Notes under the pieces: generated by a model
Seen by the model: only the letters and a program-made list of their open reading frames with translations
Database searches by the model: none
What the model was told of the DNA's origin: nothing
Assembly: GCF_003696345.1 (NCBI RefSeq)
Contig: NZ_RFLX01000024.1
Coordinates: forward strand, 1-57,363
Length of the DNA stretch: 57,363 nucleotides
Origin: Teichococcus wenyumeiae
Lineage (GTDB): Bacteria > Pseudomonadota > Alphaproteobacteria > Acetobacterales > Acetobacteraceae
Direction of reading: 5' to 3'
Position numbers and translations under genes: made by a program
Part shown: piece by piece, positions 37,867-47,210 of the stretch
Position numbering within the stretch: position 1 is the first letter of the stretch
Layout: each line of letters begins with the position of its first letter

Positions 37867-40122
37867 ATGAGCCACGTGGATCGGTTCACCTTCGACACAT
37901 CACTCGGAAAAAGTCTGCCGGCGCTGCCGGCCCGCGAATATCGGGAGAATGTCGCTGCCGCGACAATCCTCTCGCTGTGGCGGCGGCGCTATCTCATCGT
38001 CTCGGCAGCCGCGCTCTCGGTGCTGGTAGCCGCCGGCGTGCTGACGCAGCTCGAGAAGCGATACGCCGCCGAGGCGGTCGTGAAGCTCGACCTGCAGCGG
38101 CCGGAACCCGCTTCCGGCCCCGACCAGGCCCTGGCCGTGGCAGTGGACCTGAACGCGGTGGCGCAGAGCGAGGCGCGAATCGCCCGCTCCCGCGCCGTGG
38201 TGCGCGCCGTGGTCGATCGCCTCGGCCTGGCATCCGACCCCCGCTACGCCAGCAAGGAGTCCCGCCTGACGGTGGTGCGGAACGCCATGCTGCACGAGCT
38301 GGACTGGGTCCGGCGGCAGCTGCTGGGCCATCGCCCGGAGCCCGCCATCCAGGCGGAGGACGCCGACGCGCCCACTGGGCCCACGCAGGATGATGCGCGG
38401 GAACGAGCTGTCCGCGACCTGATGCAGCGGCTGAATGTCGCGCCGGACAGCCGCTCCTACCTCATCACCATCTCCTACCAATCCTATGACCCCGCAGTAG
38501 CCGCCCGGGTCGCGAATGCCGTCGCGGAGGAGTACCTCTCGCGGCAGAGCGTCTCCGTGCACGACCCCGCCCGGCGGCGCGCAGAATGGCTGGCCGGTCG
38601 TGTCGAGGAGATGACAACGGCGCTGCGCGCGGCCGAGGCACAGGTCGCCGCATTCCGCGAGCGTACCGGCATGCTCGGCTCCGCGTCCGACAGCGGCGCG
38701 CCGGCGACCGTGTCCCAGCAGCAGCTACAGGAAGTGACGGCGCAGCTTGGCGCCGCCAACCTCGCCCGCATCAACGAGGAACGCCGGCTGGCCCGCGTGC
38801 AGGATATGATGCGCTCCGGCCAGCTTCCCTCGGCGGCGGATCTGCAAAGTTCCCCGCTAATCTCGACGCTTCTGGAGCGTGAGGCCACCGCGCGGCGGGA
38901 GCTGGGCGAGAAGCAGCTACGCTTCGGCGCCCGCCATCCCAGCGTGCTGGAGCTTCAGGCGGGCATCGCGGATCTGCGCGGGCGCATCGACGCTGAGCTG
39001 CGGCGCACCGTGCGGGTCATCTCCGGCGATCTCGCCGCGGCGCGCGACACCGAAGTGGATCTCAGCCGCCGCCTTGAGGCGCTGAAGCGCACGCTCCTCG
39101 ACAGCAAGTCGCATGAAGGCGAGTTGCGTGTCCTGGTGCGGGAAGTGCAGACGACGCGGGACCGGCTGGCGACGCTGGAGCAGAGCTACGACCAAGCCCT
39201 GGCATCGCGTGACCTGCGGCCTGTGGCGGCCTCCCTGATCCTGCCGGCCGAGCCGGACCAGGTTCCGGTCTTTCCGCGGCCCTTCCTGGTGCTCGCCCTC
39301 GGGCTGCTGGGCGGGCTCGGCGTCGGCACCTCCAGCGCATTGCTGCTGGAGCGCCGCGACCAGGGGCTGCGCACCAGCAGCGATATCTCCCCCAGCACCG
39401 GCACACGCTGCCTGGCGATGGTGCCGGAGGTGTCGATGCCCTCCCTCTCCAGGGCGGCGCGGATCACCAAGGGTCATGCGGCCTTCGAGGAGGCTGTGTT
39501 CTCCGTCGGCGCCGGCGCCGGGCTCTTTAACAGCGCGCATGGCTGCCGGACGGTGCTGGTGACCTCCTCCATCGCCGGAGAAGGCAAGTCCACCCTGTGC
39601 CGGGCGCTTGCCCGCTCCCTGACCGCCGCCGGCAAGCGCGTCCTACTTGTGGAGGGTGCGCCACTGCGGGAGCAAGGCCAGGAGGCATCCTCGCGCCCGA
39701 GCGCGAAAGCCGACAGCGACACGGCCGGGCGCGGCCTTGCGCCCATCACCAGCAACTTCGCCATCTCGACCCTGGAGGCGAAGCTCGAGGAAGCCCGGAA
39801 GTCCTTCGATCTCATTATCCTCGAAGGCGCTCCCGTCATGCTGGTGGCCGACAGCCTCGTGCTGGGCCGCCAGGCGGATGTGGTGATCCATGTCGCCCGC
39901 TGGGCCCATACGCGGCGCCGGGTCGTGGAGGCGGCGCTCCGCCGCATGAGCGAGAATTCACTGGTGGTCGATGGTGTCGTGCTGACGCGGGTGGACCTGC
40001 GCCGGCACCGCCGCCTCAACCTCTTCGACGACTGCTCCTTCTACGTGAGGGAGCGCCGTCTGTACGAGCGCATGGCCAGGCATACCGGGCTGCGCTCGCC
40101 TTCCCTGCGTGAGAGGACATAG
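37867..40122 (+). CDS. Wzc/ExoP-like polysaccharide co-polymerase with altered BY-kinase motifs
   Basis: Inner-membrane chain-length regulator, 751 residues. Two membrane segments (about residues 38-58, LIVSAAALSVLVAAGVL, and about 475-495) flank a large periplasmic coiled-coil region. A cytoplasmic ATPase domain follows with an intact Walker A (GEGKST, 571-576). Walker A' reads LLVEGAPLR where LLIDxDLR is usual (Asp to Glu596, second Asp to Ala598), and Walker B has Glu653 for Asp (IILEGAPV). The tail has few tyrosines. It is thus probably a weak or inactive tyrosine kinase that still acts in Wzx/Wzy polymer export. It heads the plus-strand unit of epimerase, glycosyltransferase and flippase. 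Confidence 0.92.
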   Translation: MSHVDRFTFDTSLGKSLPALPAREYRENVAAATILSLWRRRYLIVSAAALSVLVAAGVLTQLEKRYAAEAVVKLDLQRPEPASGPDQALAVAVDLNAVAQSEARIARSRAVVRAVVDRLGLASDPRYASKESRLTVVRNAMLHELDWVRRQLLGHRPEPAIQAEDADAPTGPTQDDARERAVRDLMQRLNVAPDSRSYLITISYQSYDPAVAARVANAVAEEYLSRQSVSVHDPARRRAEWLAGRVEEMTTALRAAEAQVAAFRERTGMLGSASDSGAPATVSQQQLQEVTAQLGAANLARINEERRLARVQDMMRSGQLPSAADLQSSPLISTLLEREATARRELGEKQLRFGARHPSVLELQAGIADLRGRIDAELRRTVRVISGDLAAARDTEVDLSRRLEALKRTLLDSKSHEGELRVLVREVQTTRDRLATLEQSYDQALASRDLRPVAASLILPAEPDQVPVFPRPFLVLALGLLGGLGVGTSSALLLERRDQGLRTSSDISPSTGTRCLAMVPEVSMPSLSRAARITKGHAAFEEAVFSVGAGAGLFNSAHGCRTVLVTSSIAGEGKSTLCRALARSLTAAGKRVLLVEGAPLREQGQEASSRPSAKADSDTAGRGLAPITSNFAISTLEAKLEEARKSFDLIILEGAPVMLVADSLVLGRQADVVIHVARWAHTRRRVVEAALRRMSENSLVVDGVVLTRVDLRRHRRLNLFDDCSFYVRERRLYERMARHTGLRSPSLRERT

Positions 40123-40125
40123 CAA

Positions 40126-41103
40126 ATGACGCATGCACGCATGCTGGTCACGGGTGGCAACGGCTATGTGGGGCGTCAGCTTACGCGCCGGCTACGGCGG
40201 AGCGGCGAGGTCGGTGTCGCCGACAGCCTCCGCTACGGCCCGTGGAGGTTCACGCCCGAAGAAAGGGCGGAGCTGCAGCTCTACCGTTGCGACATTAGGA
40301 AGGGCGAGGAAGTCGCCGGGCTGATGGAGGATTTCGCGCCCGATGTCACCGTCCATCTGGCCGCGCTGCATTACATCCCCGAATGCGAGGACCAGCCGGC
40401 GCTGGCGGTGGACACGAATGTCCTCGGCACGCTCAACCTCCTGCTCTCCTGCCCGCCGGGCTCGCGCTTCGTGCTGGCCAGCACCGGCGCGGTCTATCGC
40501 CCGGACGAGATGCCGCACCACGAGGATCACTCCGCCCTCGGGCCCAGCGACATCTATGGCTTCAGCAAGCTGCATGCCGAGCATTACGTGCGCATGATCG
40601 CGGCCAAGCGCGGGCTGCGGGCGGTGATCGTCCGGCTGTTCAATGTTGTTGGCCCGGGCGAGACGAATCCGCATCTGCTGCCCGAGATCATGGCCCAGCT
40701 GAAATCCGGCCGCCGCGTTGTCGACCTCGGCAATCTTTCGCCGCAACGGGACTATATCGCGGTGGATGATGCCGCGCGCGGCTTCGAGGCCGTGGCGCTG
40801 GGCGAGGCGGTCGAGCCGGGCGAGACGGCGGTCGTCAATCTCGGCACCTCCCGCGCCTACTCGGTGGCGGAAGTGGTGGAGAAGCTGCGTCGGGTTTCCG
40901 GCATCGACTTCGAGATCCGGCAGGACGAAGGCCGCGTCCGCAAGGTGGACCGCCCCGTGCTGCGCGCCGACAACCGCCGGATCGGGGAGCTCTTCGGCTG
41001 GCAGCCGCAGCAGACGCTCGATGATGTGCTGGCGCAGATGTGGGAGAATGCGGATCTCGCCGGCTGGCTGCTGGAGCGGTACCAGAGCAAGGTGGTCTCG
41101 TGA
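40126..41103 (+). CDS. NAD-dependent sugar epimerase (GalE-like SDR)
   Basis: Extended short-chain dehydrogenase, 325 residues. NAD motif TGGNGYVGRQL at the N-terminus, STGAVY, and the catalytic YGFSK (Tyr-x3-Lys) are intact. The NVVGPGETNPHLLPEI segment shapes the sugar site as in UDP-glucose 4-epimerases, although it is slightly shorter than GalE. It starts 3 bases after the co-polymerase stop and its stop overlaps the next gene by 4 bases. Likely a UDP-sugar C4 epimerase; GalE is also encoded at 47211, so the two may act on different sugars (for example UDP-GlcA or UDP-Xyl). Confidence 0.9.
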   Translation: MTHARMLVTGGNGYVGRQLTRRLRRSGEVGVADSLRYGPWRFTPEERAELQLYRCDIRKGEEVAGLMEDFAPDVTVHLAALHYIPECEDQPALAVDTNVLGTLNLLLSCPPGSRFVLASTGAVYRPDEMPHHEDHSALGPSDIYGFSKLHAEHYVRMIAAKRGLRAVIVRLFNVVGPGETNPHLLPEIMAQLKSGRRVVDLGNLSPQRDYIAVDDAARGFEAVALGEAVEPGETAVVNLGTSRAYSVAEVVEKLRRVSGIDFEIRQDEGRVRKVDRPVLRADNRRIGELFGWQPQQTLDDVLAQMWENADLAGWLLERYQSKVVS

Positions 41104-42359
41104 TCCGCGTCCTTGCCGCGGTGGTGGTGCCGCCGCATTTGTCGGTAAGCGGCGGCGCCCGTGCCGCCGAGCAGCTGAGCGCGGCCCTGGCGCCCCATTG
41201 CGACATCTCCGTCGCCAGCATGATGAACGGCGCGGGGGCCGGCACCGCCTCCTTCGCGCCCGGCGGGGTGCGGCGGGTGCCGGTGCGGAGCTGGCGGCCG
41301 GGGGGCATCCCCTGGTCGCGGCTGGCGGACCGCTACAGCACGCTGTTCTACCGCTCGGACCTCAGCGAGATCGTCGCGCGCGGCAACTATGACCTCGTGC
41401 ACCTGCACAATCCGCTGCCGGCGCTGGAGATGGCGCGGGTGGCGCAGGCCTGCATCGCCCGCCGCATCCCCTATGTGGTCTCCACCCACGGCATCAACGA
41501 AGTGGCGAACGGCTCCCGCATCTACGGCTTCGACCGGCTGCGGCGCCTCGCCTGGGAGAACCTGGTGGTGCGGCCGGTGAGCCGGGTGGTGCGGCAGGCC
41601 GACGCGGTCTTCGCGCTCTCGCCGGCGGATGTACCCATCGTCCGCGACATGGGCTTCCGCGGGGACCCGGACATCGTCTGCAACGGCGTGCCCCTGCCCG
41701 CCCCGGCCGCGCCGGGTGCGGATGCGGCGGCGCTGCGCCGCCTTGGCATCCCGGTGGAGCGGCGGCCGGGCCAGATCACCTGCATGTTCCTGGCGAACCA
41801 CACGCCCAACAAGGGCCTGCCGCAGCTGCTCGAGGCAATCACCCGCCTGCCACGCCCCTGCCTGCTGATCGTCGGCGGCGAGCGGCGGGACACGATCGAC
41901 TACGAGCGCTACCTGCGCGCCTGCGGGCCGGGGCAGGAGATCATCGTCACCGGCCGCGTGGGCGACGACGATGTCGCCGCGATGTTCCGGCGCTCGGACC
42001 TCTTCGTCTTTCCGACGCTGGCGGACACCTTCCCGCTGGTGGTGCTGGAGGCGATGTCGCATGGCCGGCCCGTGCTGGCCACGCGCGTCGGCGGCATCCC
42101 GCATCAGGTGGACGAGAGTTGTGGCGCCCTGGTGGAGCCCAACAACCCCGCGCAGCTCGCGGTCGCCATCGACCGGCTGGGAGCCGATCCCAGCCATTTG
42201 CGGCGGCTGGGGGAGAATGCGCGCGCGCGTGTCGCCTCCGAATTCACCTGGGACTATGCGGCGGAGCGGGCGATGGATGGCTATTGCCGCGTGCTGGGGT
42301 TGAAGTCCGGGCAGCAAGCCGTCCGGCACAGGGCGGCGGAGCGGGTCAATGCGGATTAG
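41100..42359 (+). CDS. GT4-family glycosyltransferase
   Basis: Retaining GT-B glycosyltransferase, 419 residues. The GTG at 41100 overlaps the previous stop (GTGA); the longer frame shadows the epimerase. The N-terminal domain begins VLAAVVVPPHLSVSGGARAAEQL (acceptor side, cited in part) and the C-terminal donor domain has NHTPNKGLPQLLEAI and the EX7E-type segment DTFPLVVLEAMSHGRPV. It adds one sugar to the lipid-linked repeat unit on the cytoplasmic face. Its stop overlaps the flippase start by 11 bases. Confidence 0.93.
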   Translation: MIRVLAAVVVPPHLSVSGGARAAEQLSAALAPHCDISVASMMNGAGAGTASFAPGGVRRVPVRSWRPGGIPWSRLADRYSTLFYRSDLSEIVARGNYDLVHLHNPLPALEMARVAQACIARRIPYVVSTHGINEVANGSRIYGFDRLRRLAWENLVVRPVSRVVRQADAVFALSPADVPIVRDMGFRGDPDIVCNGVPLPAPAAPGADAAALRRLGIPVERRPGQITCMFLANHTPNKGLPQLLEAITRLPRPCLLIVGGERRDTIDYERYLRACGPGQEIIVTGRVGDDDVAAMFRRSDLFVFPTLADTFPLVVLEAMSHGRPVLATRVGGIPHQVDESCGALVEPNNPAQLAVAIDRLGADPSHLRRLGENARARVASEFTWDYAAERAMDGYCRVLGLKSGQQAVRHRAAERVNAD

Positions 42360-43629
42360 CCAGATCCTGCACCGCGGCTCCTGGACCATGGCTGACCAGA
42401 TGGTGGTCAGCGGCGGCACCTTCCTCGTCAATCTCCTGCTGGCGCGCCAGCTTCCGGCCGCGGAGTACGGTGTCTTCGCCGTGCTGCTGGGCGGCATGCT
42501 GACGCTGCAGCTTCCTGGCAGCGCGCTGCTGCTCTACCCGCTTTCCGTCCGGCTGCAGGCCATGGACAGCAAGGCGGAGCGTGCGGTGCTGATGCGCTCC
42601 ACCCTGGCGCTGACCCTGCTGCTGGCAGTGGTCCTCGGCCTGGTGCTGGTCCCGGCGTTGATCGCCTTCGGCCGTGCGGAGCTGGCACTGCCCGCGCTGC
42701 TGTGCTTCGTGTTCTGGCATCTGCAGGAGGCGACGCGGCGCAGCCTCTTCTCCACCTTCCGGCATCAGGCAGCGATCTTTGGTGATAGCATCAGCTATGT
42801 CGGCCAGGGCTTGATCGTCATCGGGCTCGGCATCCATGGCGCGCTGACCCTTCCCAATGTCTATCTCGGCATGGCGGCGACCTCGCTCCTCGCGGTGGGC
42901 GTCCAGTGGGTGCAGCTCAGGCTGCCGCTGCGCGGCCTGCTGCCGCTGCGCCGGGTGGCGGCGGAGGCATGGGCCTTCGGCGCGGGCTGGTCGCTGGTGA
43001 ACGGCATCCTGTCGCAACTGCGCGGCCAGATCCTGGCCTGGGCGGTGGCCTTCGAGGGAGGGATCGCCGCCGCCGCCGCGCTGCAGGCCGCCTCCAACGT
43101 CGTCAACATGGCGAACCCGCTGCTGATCAGCTTGGGGAACATCATCCCGCAGGCCGTGGCGCGGGCGCACCGGCAGGGCCCGGCCGAGGCCTGGCATGCG
43201 GCGCGCTCCTATGCCTATCTCGCCCTGCCCTTCTTCCTGGGCTATGCGGCGCTCGTCCTCGCCGTGCCGGAGCCGATCCTGCGGCTGTTCTACGGCGCCG
43301 GTTCCAGCTACGCCGATCTCGCCACGGTCCTGCGGCTGCTCGTTGTTGGCGCCCTGCTGGGCTATGTGGCGGATATCTTCCTCAGCTTCCTGCACGGCGT
43401 GGTGGCGCTGCGCCTCGCAGCCTTCATCAACTCGGTCGGCCTGCTGGCGGCGGTTGTTCTCGCCTGGCTGCTGGTCGGGCAATTCGGCCTCGTCGGCGGC
43501 TGCCTCATGGCCATCGGCGCCAATATGGCGCGCTTGGTGGCCTGCCGGGGTGCGCTGGTGAAGATCGTGGGAAGCCCTGCCTCACCCCTGGGGACGCCGG
43601 GCCTCGCTGCCGCTCAGCACCGCAAGTAA
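42349..43629 (+). CDS. Wzx-type polysaccharide flippase
   Basis: Multispanning inner-membrane protein of the MOP/PST family, 426 residues with about 12 hydrophobic helices. It begins with the amphipathic RISQILHRGSWTMADQ and GGTFLVNLLLARQLPAAEYG, a hallmark of the family. It flips the completed undecaprenyl-PP-linked repeat unit to the periplasm. Co-translated with the glycosyltransferase upstream, and followed by a strong hairpin. Confidence 0.92.
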   Translation: MRISQILHRGSWTMADQMVVSGGTFLVNLLLARQLPAAEYGVFAVLLGGMLTLQLPGSALLLYPLSVRLQAMDSKAERAVLMRSTLALTLLLAVVLGLVLVPALIAFGRAELALPALLCFVFWHLQEATRRSLFSTFRHQAAIFGDSISYVGQGLIVIGLGIHGALTLPNVYLGMAATSLLAVGVQWVQLRLPLRGLLPLRRVAAEAWAFGAGWSLVNGILSQLRGQILAWAVAFEGGIAAAAALQAASNVVNMANPLLISLGNIIPQAVARAHRQGPAEAWHAARSYAYLALPFFLGYAALVLAVPEPILRLFYGAGSSYADLATVLRLLVVGALLGYVADIFLSFLHGVVALRLAAFINSVGLLAAVVLAWLLVGQFGLVGGCLMAIGANMARLVACRGALVKIVGSPASPLGTPGLAAAQHRK

Positions 43630-43654
43630 GCCTGCCGGCCCCGGCCGGCACATC

Positions 43655-43690
43655 CACCCGTCCGCGCAGCCTGGGCCGCGCGGACGGGTG
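43655..43690. terminator. Strong hairpin between convergent genes
   Basis: CACCCGTCCGCGC (43655-43667) and GCGCGGACGGGTG (43678-43690) form a perfect 13-bp stem with a 10-base loop, between the flippase stop at 43629 and the convergent beta-helix stop at 43773. Likely terminator in both directions, although without a clear T-tract. Confidence 0.65.
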
Positions 43691-43772
43691 CGGTAATCTC
43701 CAGATATGGTGGCCAGCGCCACGCCAGCCACGCCGGCCTCTACGGCCAGCCGAGGGCCTCATCCAGGCCTTG

Positions 43773-45248
43773 TCACCGCAGCACCTCCACCCGGCTTCCG
43801 GCGTCCTGCCCCGAGCGCCGCCGGTGCTCGGCCCAGTCACGGAAGCCGTCCACCCAGGCCCAGTGCTCGTCTCCGGGGTTCCGGACACGGTAGAGATTGC
43901 CATCGAAGCGGTTGTTGCCGGCCCGCAGCCCTTCCGGGTTGTGATCCGCCAGCGCGCCTGAGGCTCCATGGTCCGGCGTGGCGCTGAGCAGCGTGTTGCC
44001 ATGGACATGGTTGTTGACCGTCACGTAGGCGCCGCGGTCCTGCTGCACCAGGCTGATGCCGTTTCCCCGTCCCGTCATGTCCACGCTGTTGCCGTAGACT
44101 TCCACATCCCGCGAGTTCTGGACCAGGATGGCCGCGCCCCAGAGCCATACGGGCTTCACGGGGCCGTTCCGCCGCAGGGTGTTGCGCCGGATCACGGCCG
44201 AGAAGCTGATCTCATGGGTGAGCCCGCCTGCGAGATTGTCCTCCACCAGATTGTCCTCATAGAGCGAGCCGCTATTGTCGATATCGGTCCAGAAGCCGTA
44301 GCCGTTGTTGTGGTGCAGGTGGTTGCCCCGCACGACGAGCCGCTGCGTCAGGGCGCATTTGCCGCCGCCGCCTTCCCAGTTGGGGTCCACGCCGGAGAAA
44401 TAGCCGTTGAAGGCGATCTCGTTCCGTTCGAACAGGATGTCGCGGCCGACGCAGCCGGCACCCATCTCGCCATTGCCGTGGATATGGTTCTCAAGCACCT
44501 GGGTGTTGGAGCCGACGCTCACGCCAAGGCCGTAGTTCAACCGGATCTCGTTGTTGCGGACGATCCAGCCGGGCGACGGGCGATTGTAGCCGACCGCCCC
44601 GTATTGCACCGGCGGCGCGTATTTCTCGATGGTGAGGTTCTCGACCAGCACGTCGCGCGCCCCGCCCCGGAAGGCATAGGGCGCGACGGCTGCCTCGACT
44701 TTCCGGCCCCGGGGGTCGTCGCGGAAATAGACACGGTTGTTGCGATAATCGAAAAAGAAGCGGCCCGGCGCCACATCCTGCAGGCGCGAGACATGCACCA
44801 GCGCGACGTCGTCGAGGAAGAAGGCCTCAGGATAGGAGCATCTCTCCCGCCCCGGCAGGCAGATCACCTCGGGCCGCTGTTCGCCCCGCTGCACCTGCCC
44901 CTCCGCCACCCAGTACCGCCCCTCACGCGAGAATTCGGTGACGAGGCGGGAGCCGTTGAGCAGCGCGCCGGGCTCGCCATGGAAGCGCTGGCCATCCTTG
45001 GGGATGGCGGCCTGCAGGCGGTGCTCCCCAGCCCCGATGCAGAAGCTTGCCCCGGCCGGCGCGGCATTGATCGCGGATTGCAGCGACATGCCGGGCCGGA
45101 CCGGGATCGCGCCCGCCGGGCAAGTCGCGCCCGGACCGGGGCCGGCCGCCGAGGCCGGTGCGCTGGCGGGGCCGGCCAGCAGCATGGCTGCCGCGGCAGC
45201 ACATGGCCACTGGGCCCAGCGGCCTTTCCGATGCAGGTGTTCCGGCAT
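43773..45248 (-). CDS. Secreted right-handed parallel beta-helix protein (paralog)
   Basis: 491-residue exported protein with a Sec-type leader (CAAAAAMLLAGPASAPASAAG). Parallel beta-helix repeats span roughly residues 190-450 (NNEIRLNYGLGVSVG, GNHLHHNNGYGFWTDIDN, THEISFSAVIRRN). It shares the order of segments, the DDPxGxKVEAAVxPYA block and the C-terminal SGQDAGS with the protein at 24293, so the two arose by duplication. Six or more cysteines (ATCPAG, VICLPGRERC) occur only in this copy, as fits a periplasmic or outer-surface location. It follows the Wzy-like gene on the same strand. Likely polysaccharide lyase, hydrolase or epimerase; catalytic residues cannot be assigned. Confidence 0.9.
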   Translation of the reverse strand: MPEHLHRKGRWAQWPCAAAAAMLLAGPASAPASAAGPGPGATCPAGAIPVRPGMSLQSAINAAPAGASFCIGAGEHRLQAAIPKDGQRFHGEPGALLNGSRLVTEFSREGRYWVAEGQVQRGEQRPEVICLPGRERCSYPEAFFLDDVALVHVSRLQDVAPGRFFFDYRNNRVYFRDDPRGRKVEAAVAPYAFRGGARDVLVENLTIEKYAPPVQYGAVGYNRPSPGWIVRNNEIRLNYGLGVSVGSNTQVLENHIHGNGEMGAGCVGRDILFERNEIAFNGYFSGVDPNWEGGGGKCALTQRLVVRGNHLHHNNGYGFWTDIDNSGSLYEDNLVEDNLAGGLTHEISFSAVIRRNTLRRNGPVKPVWLWGAAILVQNSRDVEVYGNSVDMTGRGNGISLVQQDRGAYVTVNNHVHGNTLLSATPDHGASGALADHNPEGLRAGNNRFDGNLYRVRNPGDEHWAWVDGFRDWAEHRRRSGQDAGSRVEVLR

Positions 45249-45278
45249 GCTCCGCTACCAGCTCCTTGTTGCGGGCCT

Positions 45279-46637
45279 TCAGCGACGTGCGGCCGTCTCG
45301 CTGCCAGCGGCGCGATAGACCAGCGACGCGCCGACGCCGAGGCCGAAGAGGCACCAGAACCAGATGCCCAGCATCGGCCCTTCCAGCGCGACATCGAACG
45401 AGGAATCGACCAGGATGCCGAGGAGGTAGCAGCCGATATAGAGGAAGGCATTCGCCCATTCCTCCTCGCCCCGCCGCCGCGCCTCCAGCATGCTCCGCAG
45501 CATCATCGCGAACCACGACAGCATCAGGAAGATCCAGAGCGTCAGCCCCGGCACGCCCGCGCGAGCCAGCATGGTGATATTGGCATTGTGCGGGCTTCGC
45601 ACGGTGGTCTGGCCCTCGCCTTCCCAGACCACGAAGCCGTCATCCTCGGCGAGGCCGATCCCAAATCCCTTGCCGGTCCAGAAATACGGTCCGTGCAGCG
45701 TGTAGTCCTGGATCTTTCCCCACCACATCAGCCGCCATTGCTTCGGCCCCGAGAGTTCCGCCGGGCCCTGGTCGTCGAGGATGCTCAGGGCATTGGTGAG
45801 GAACTGCTCCGCGCTCACCACCCGCGCTTCTGCCCCGCCGGTGCGCTCGTCAACACGGCCGAATTCGAACTCGAGCTGCAGTGCGAGGCTGGTGCTGAAG
45901 AGGAGGCCGAGGACAACCACGATCCGCGTCAGGCGCGCGAGGCGGCCCGAGATCACGGCGGCGATCGCCACGGGCACGATGATCGCCAGCATGCCGCCAC
46001 GGCTCTGAGCGGAAACCGCCCCGATGCCGAGCAGCAGCAGCACGGTCCAGGCGACCCCGGCGCGCCGGCGCAGCAGCAGCCCATAGAGCGCCGCGCCCGC
46101 CAGGTGGGATGCCACCTCGCCGGAGCGGATGGACATGATGGGGAGCGCGCCATCCGGCCAGGTGATGACCGAGAAGAGCGATGTCGTGCTCAGGACGTAA
46201 AGCAGCCCGCCGCTGGCGCCGAAGGCCAGGGAGAAGGTGCCGAGGAACCGCAGCGCATCGGCCAGCCGGCCGGGTTTCTCGATCACCAGGGAGCAGACCA
46301 CGAAGGCGAAGGCGCCATAAAGAACAACGACGCTGTCGCGGATGGCGTCGACGCCATGGATGCCGAGAAAGGGCACCGTGCGCGTCACCACCCAGCCGGC
46401 CAGGATGAGCAGCACAAGGTTGGGGAACGCGGTGCAGGTGGCGAGGAGGCAGCCGCTGCGGAGCAGCATGACCAGGCCGCCGAGGAACAGCATCTCACCG
46501 ACAAAGAGCGGCGGGATTCCGAAATAGGCGAAGCCCTTGCCGAGGAAGGCATAGCCGACCAGCAGGCCGGCCAGGGCGCGCAGGTAGATGTCGCCCAGGT
46601 CGCGCTCCTGCGCCCGGGCCGTGGCGATGGCTGTCAT
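45279..46637 (-). CDS. Wzy/O-antigen-ligase-like polymerase
   Basis: Polytopic membrane protein, 452 residues with about 11 hydrophobic helices and one large periplasmic loop (about residues 250-340). The loop carries the RSPHNANITMLARAGVPGL segment, the Wzy-C/O-antigen ligase signature with His-Asn. It would polymerise repeat units in the periplasm with Wzx and the co-polymerase. The start at 46637 has only a weak ribosome site, and an 11-bp hairpin lies right upstream in the leader. Its stop is 30 bases from the beta-helix start, so they form one unit. Confidence 0.88.
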   Translation of the reverse strand: MTAIATARAQERDLGDIYLRALAGLLVGYAFLGKGFAYFGIPPLFVGEMLFLGGLVMLLRSGCLLATCTAFPNLVLLILAGWVVTRTVPFLGIHGVDAIRDSVVVLYGAFAFVVCSLVIEKPGRLADALRFLGTFSLAFGASGGLLYVLSTTSLFSVITWPDGALPIMSIRSGEVASHLAGAALYGLLLRRRAGVAWTVLLLLGIGAVSAQSRGGMLAIIVPVAIAAVISGRLARLTRIVVVLGLLFSTSLALQLEFEFGRVDERTGGAEARVVSAEQFLTNALSILDDQGPAELSGPKQWRLMWWGKIQDYTLHGPYFWTGKGFGIGLAEDDGFVVWEGEGQTTVRSPHNANITMLARAGVPGLTLWIFLMLSWFAMMLRSMLEARRRGEEEWANAFLYIGCYLLGILVDSSFDVALEGPMLGIWFWCLFGLGVGASLVYRAAGSETAARR

Positions 46638-47210
46638 GTCCGGCGCCGCCGGCGCGGCATGGCAAGGGCATGCCGCGCCGCGCATGCCGCGCGCAGGCCA
46701 GGCCCCGCCGGGGCCGCGATGACCCGCCCAGGGCCTGCCCCGGGCGGCTTATCCAAGGTCAGCCGGCTCACGCGTCCTGAGTCCCTCTGGCAGCGCCGGC
46801 TGGCGCCTCTCGCTCCGCCGGCAGGCCTGCATTCTGCGGGCCCGGCCCCGCTGCCCCGAGTGGAATTCCGGGGTAGCCCAGCGCCGGCGGCGCGGCATCG
46901 CCCTAACCCTTCTGCGCTTTCCGGGCCAAGGGAACAGGGTCCGGCCCGAGGTGGCGCAGAGGGAGAGTATCCCTTTGTGTCCTACTGACTTCCGCCCGCG
47001 GCCTGTATCGCTGTGGTGGATGGCCAGGGCGGTTCCGCGACCGCCCGGGCCGCGCCGCCGCAGCGGGCGGGCCAGCGATGGAGGCCGGCGGGGCCTGGGA
47101 TCACCGGATCGTCGCCGGGACCAGCCAGCCGCACCGGCACCACCCGCCTGCCCGCGCCGGCTGGCGCTTCATGATGCGATGGATGCTCCGCGAAGCAGCG
47201 AGGGTGCAGT
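46638..47210. other. 573-base divergent intergenic region with hairpin
   Basis: Lies between the Wzy-like gene (minus) and galE (plus). GGCGCGGCATG (46651-46661) pairs perfectly with CATGCCGCGCC (46669-46679) just upstream of the Wzy-like start codon. No ORF or clear promoter pair was seen in the rest. Confidence 0.4.

Noticed and set aside
43968-46988. 1006-codon plus-strand open frame
   Set aside because: It runs antisense through the beta-helix and Wzy-like genes; its translation is Arg/Gln/His/Gly-rich without motifs, as expected for an antisense frame in GC-rich DNA.
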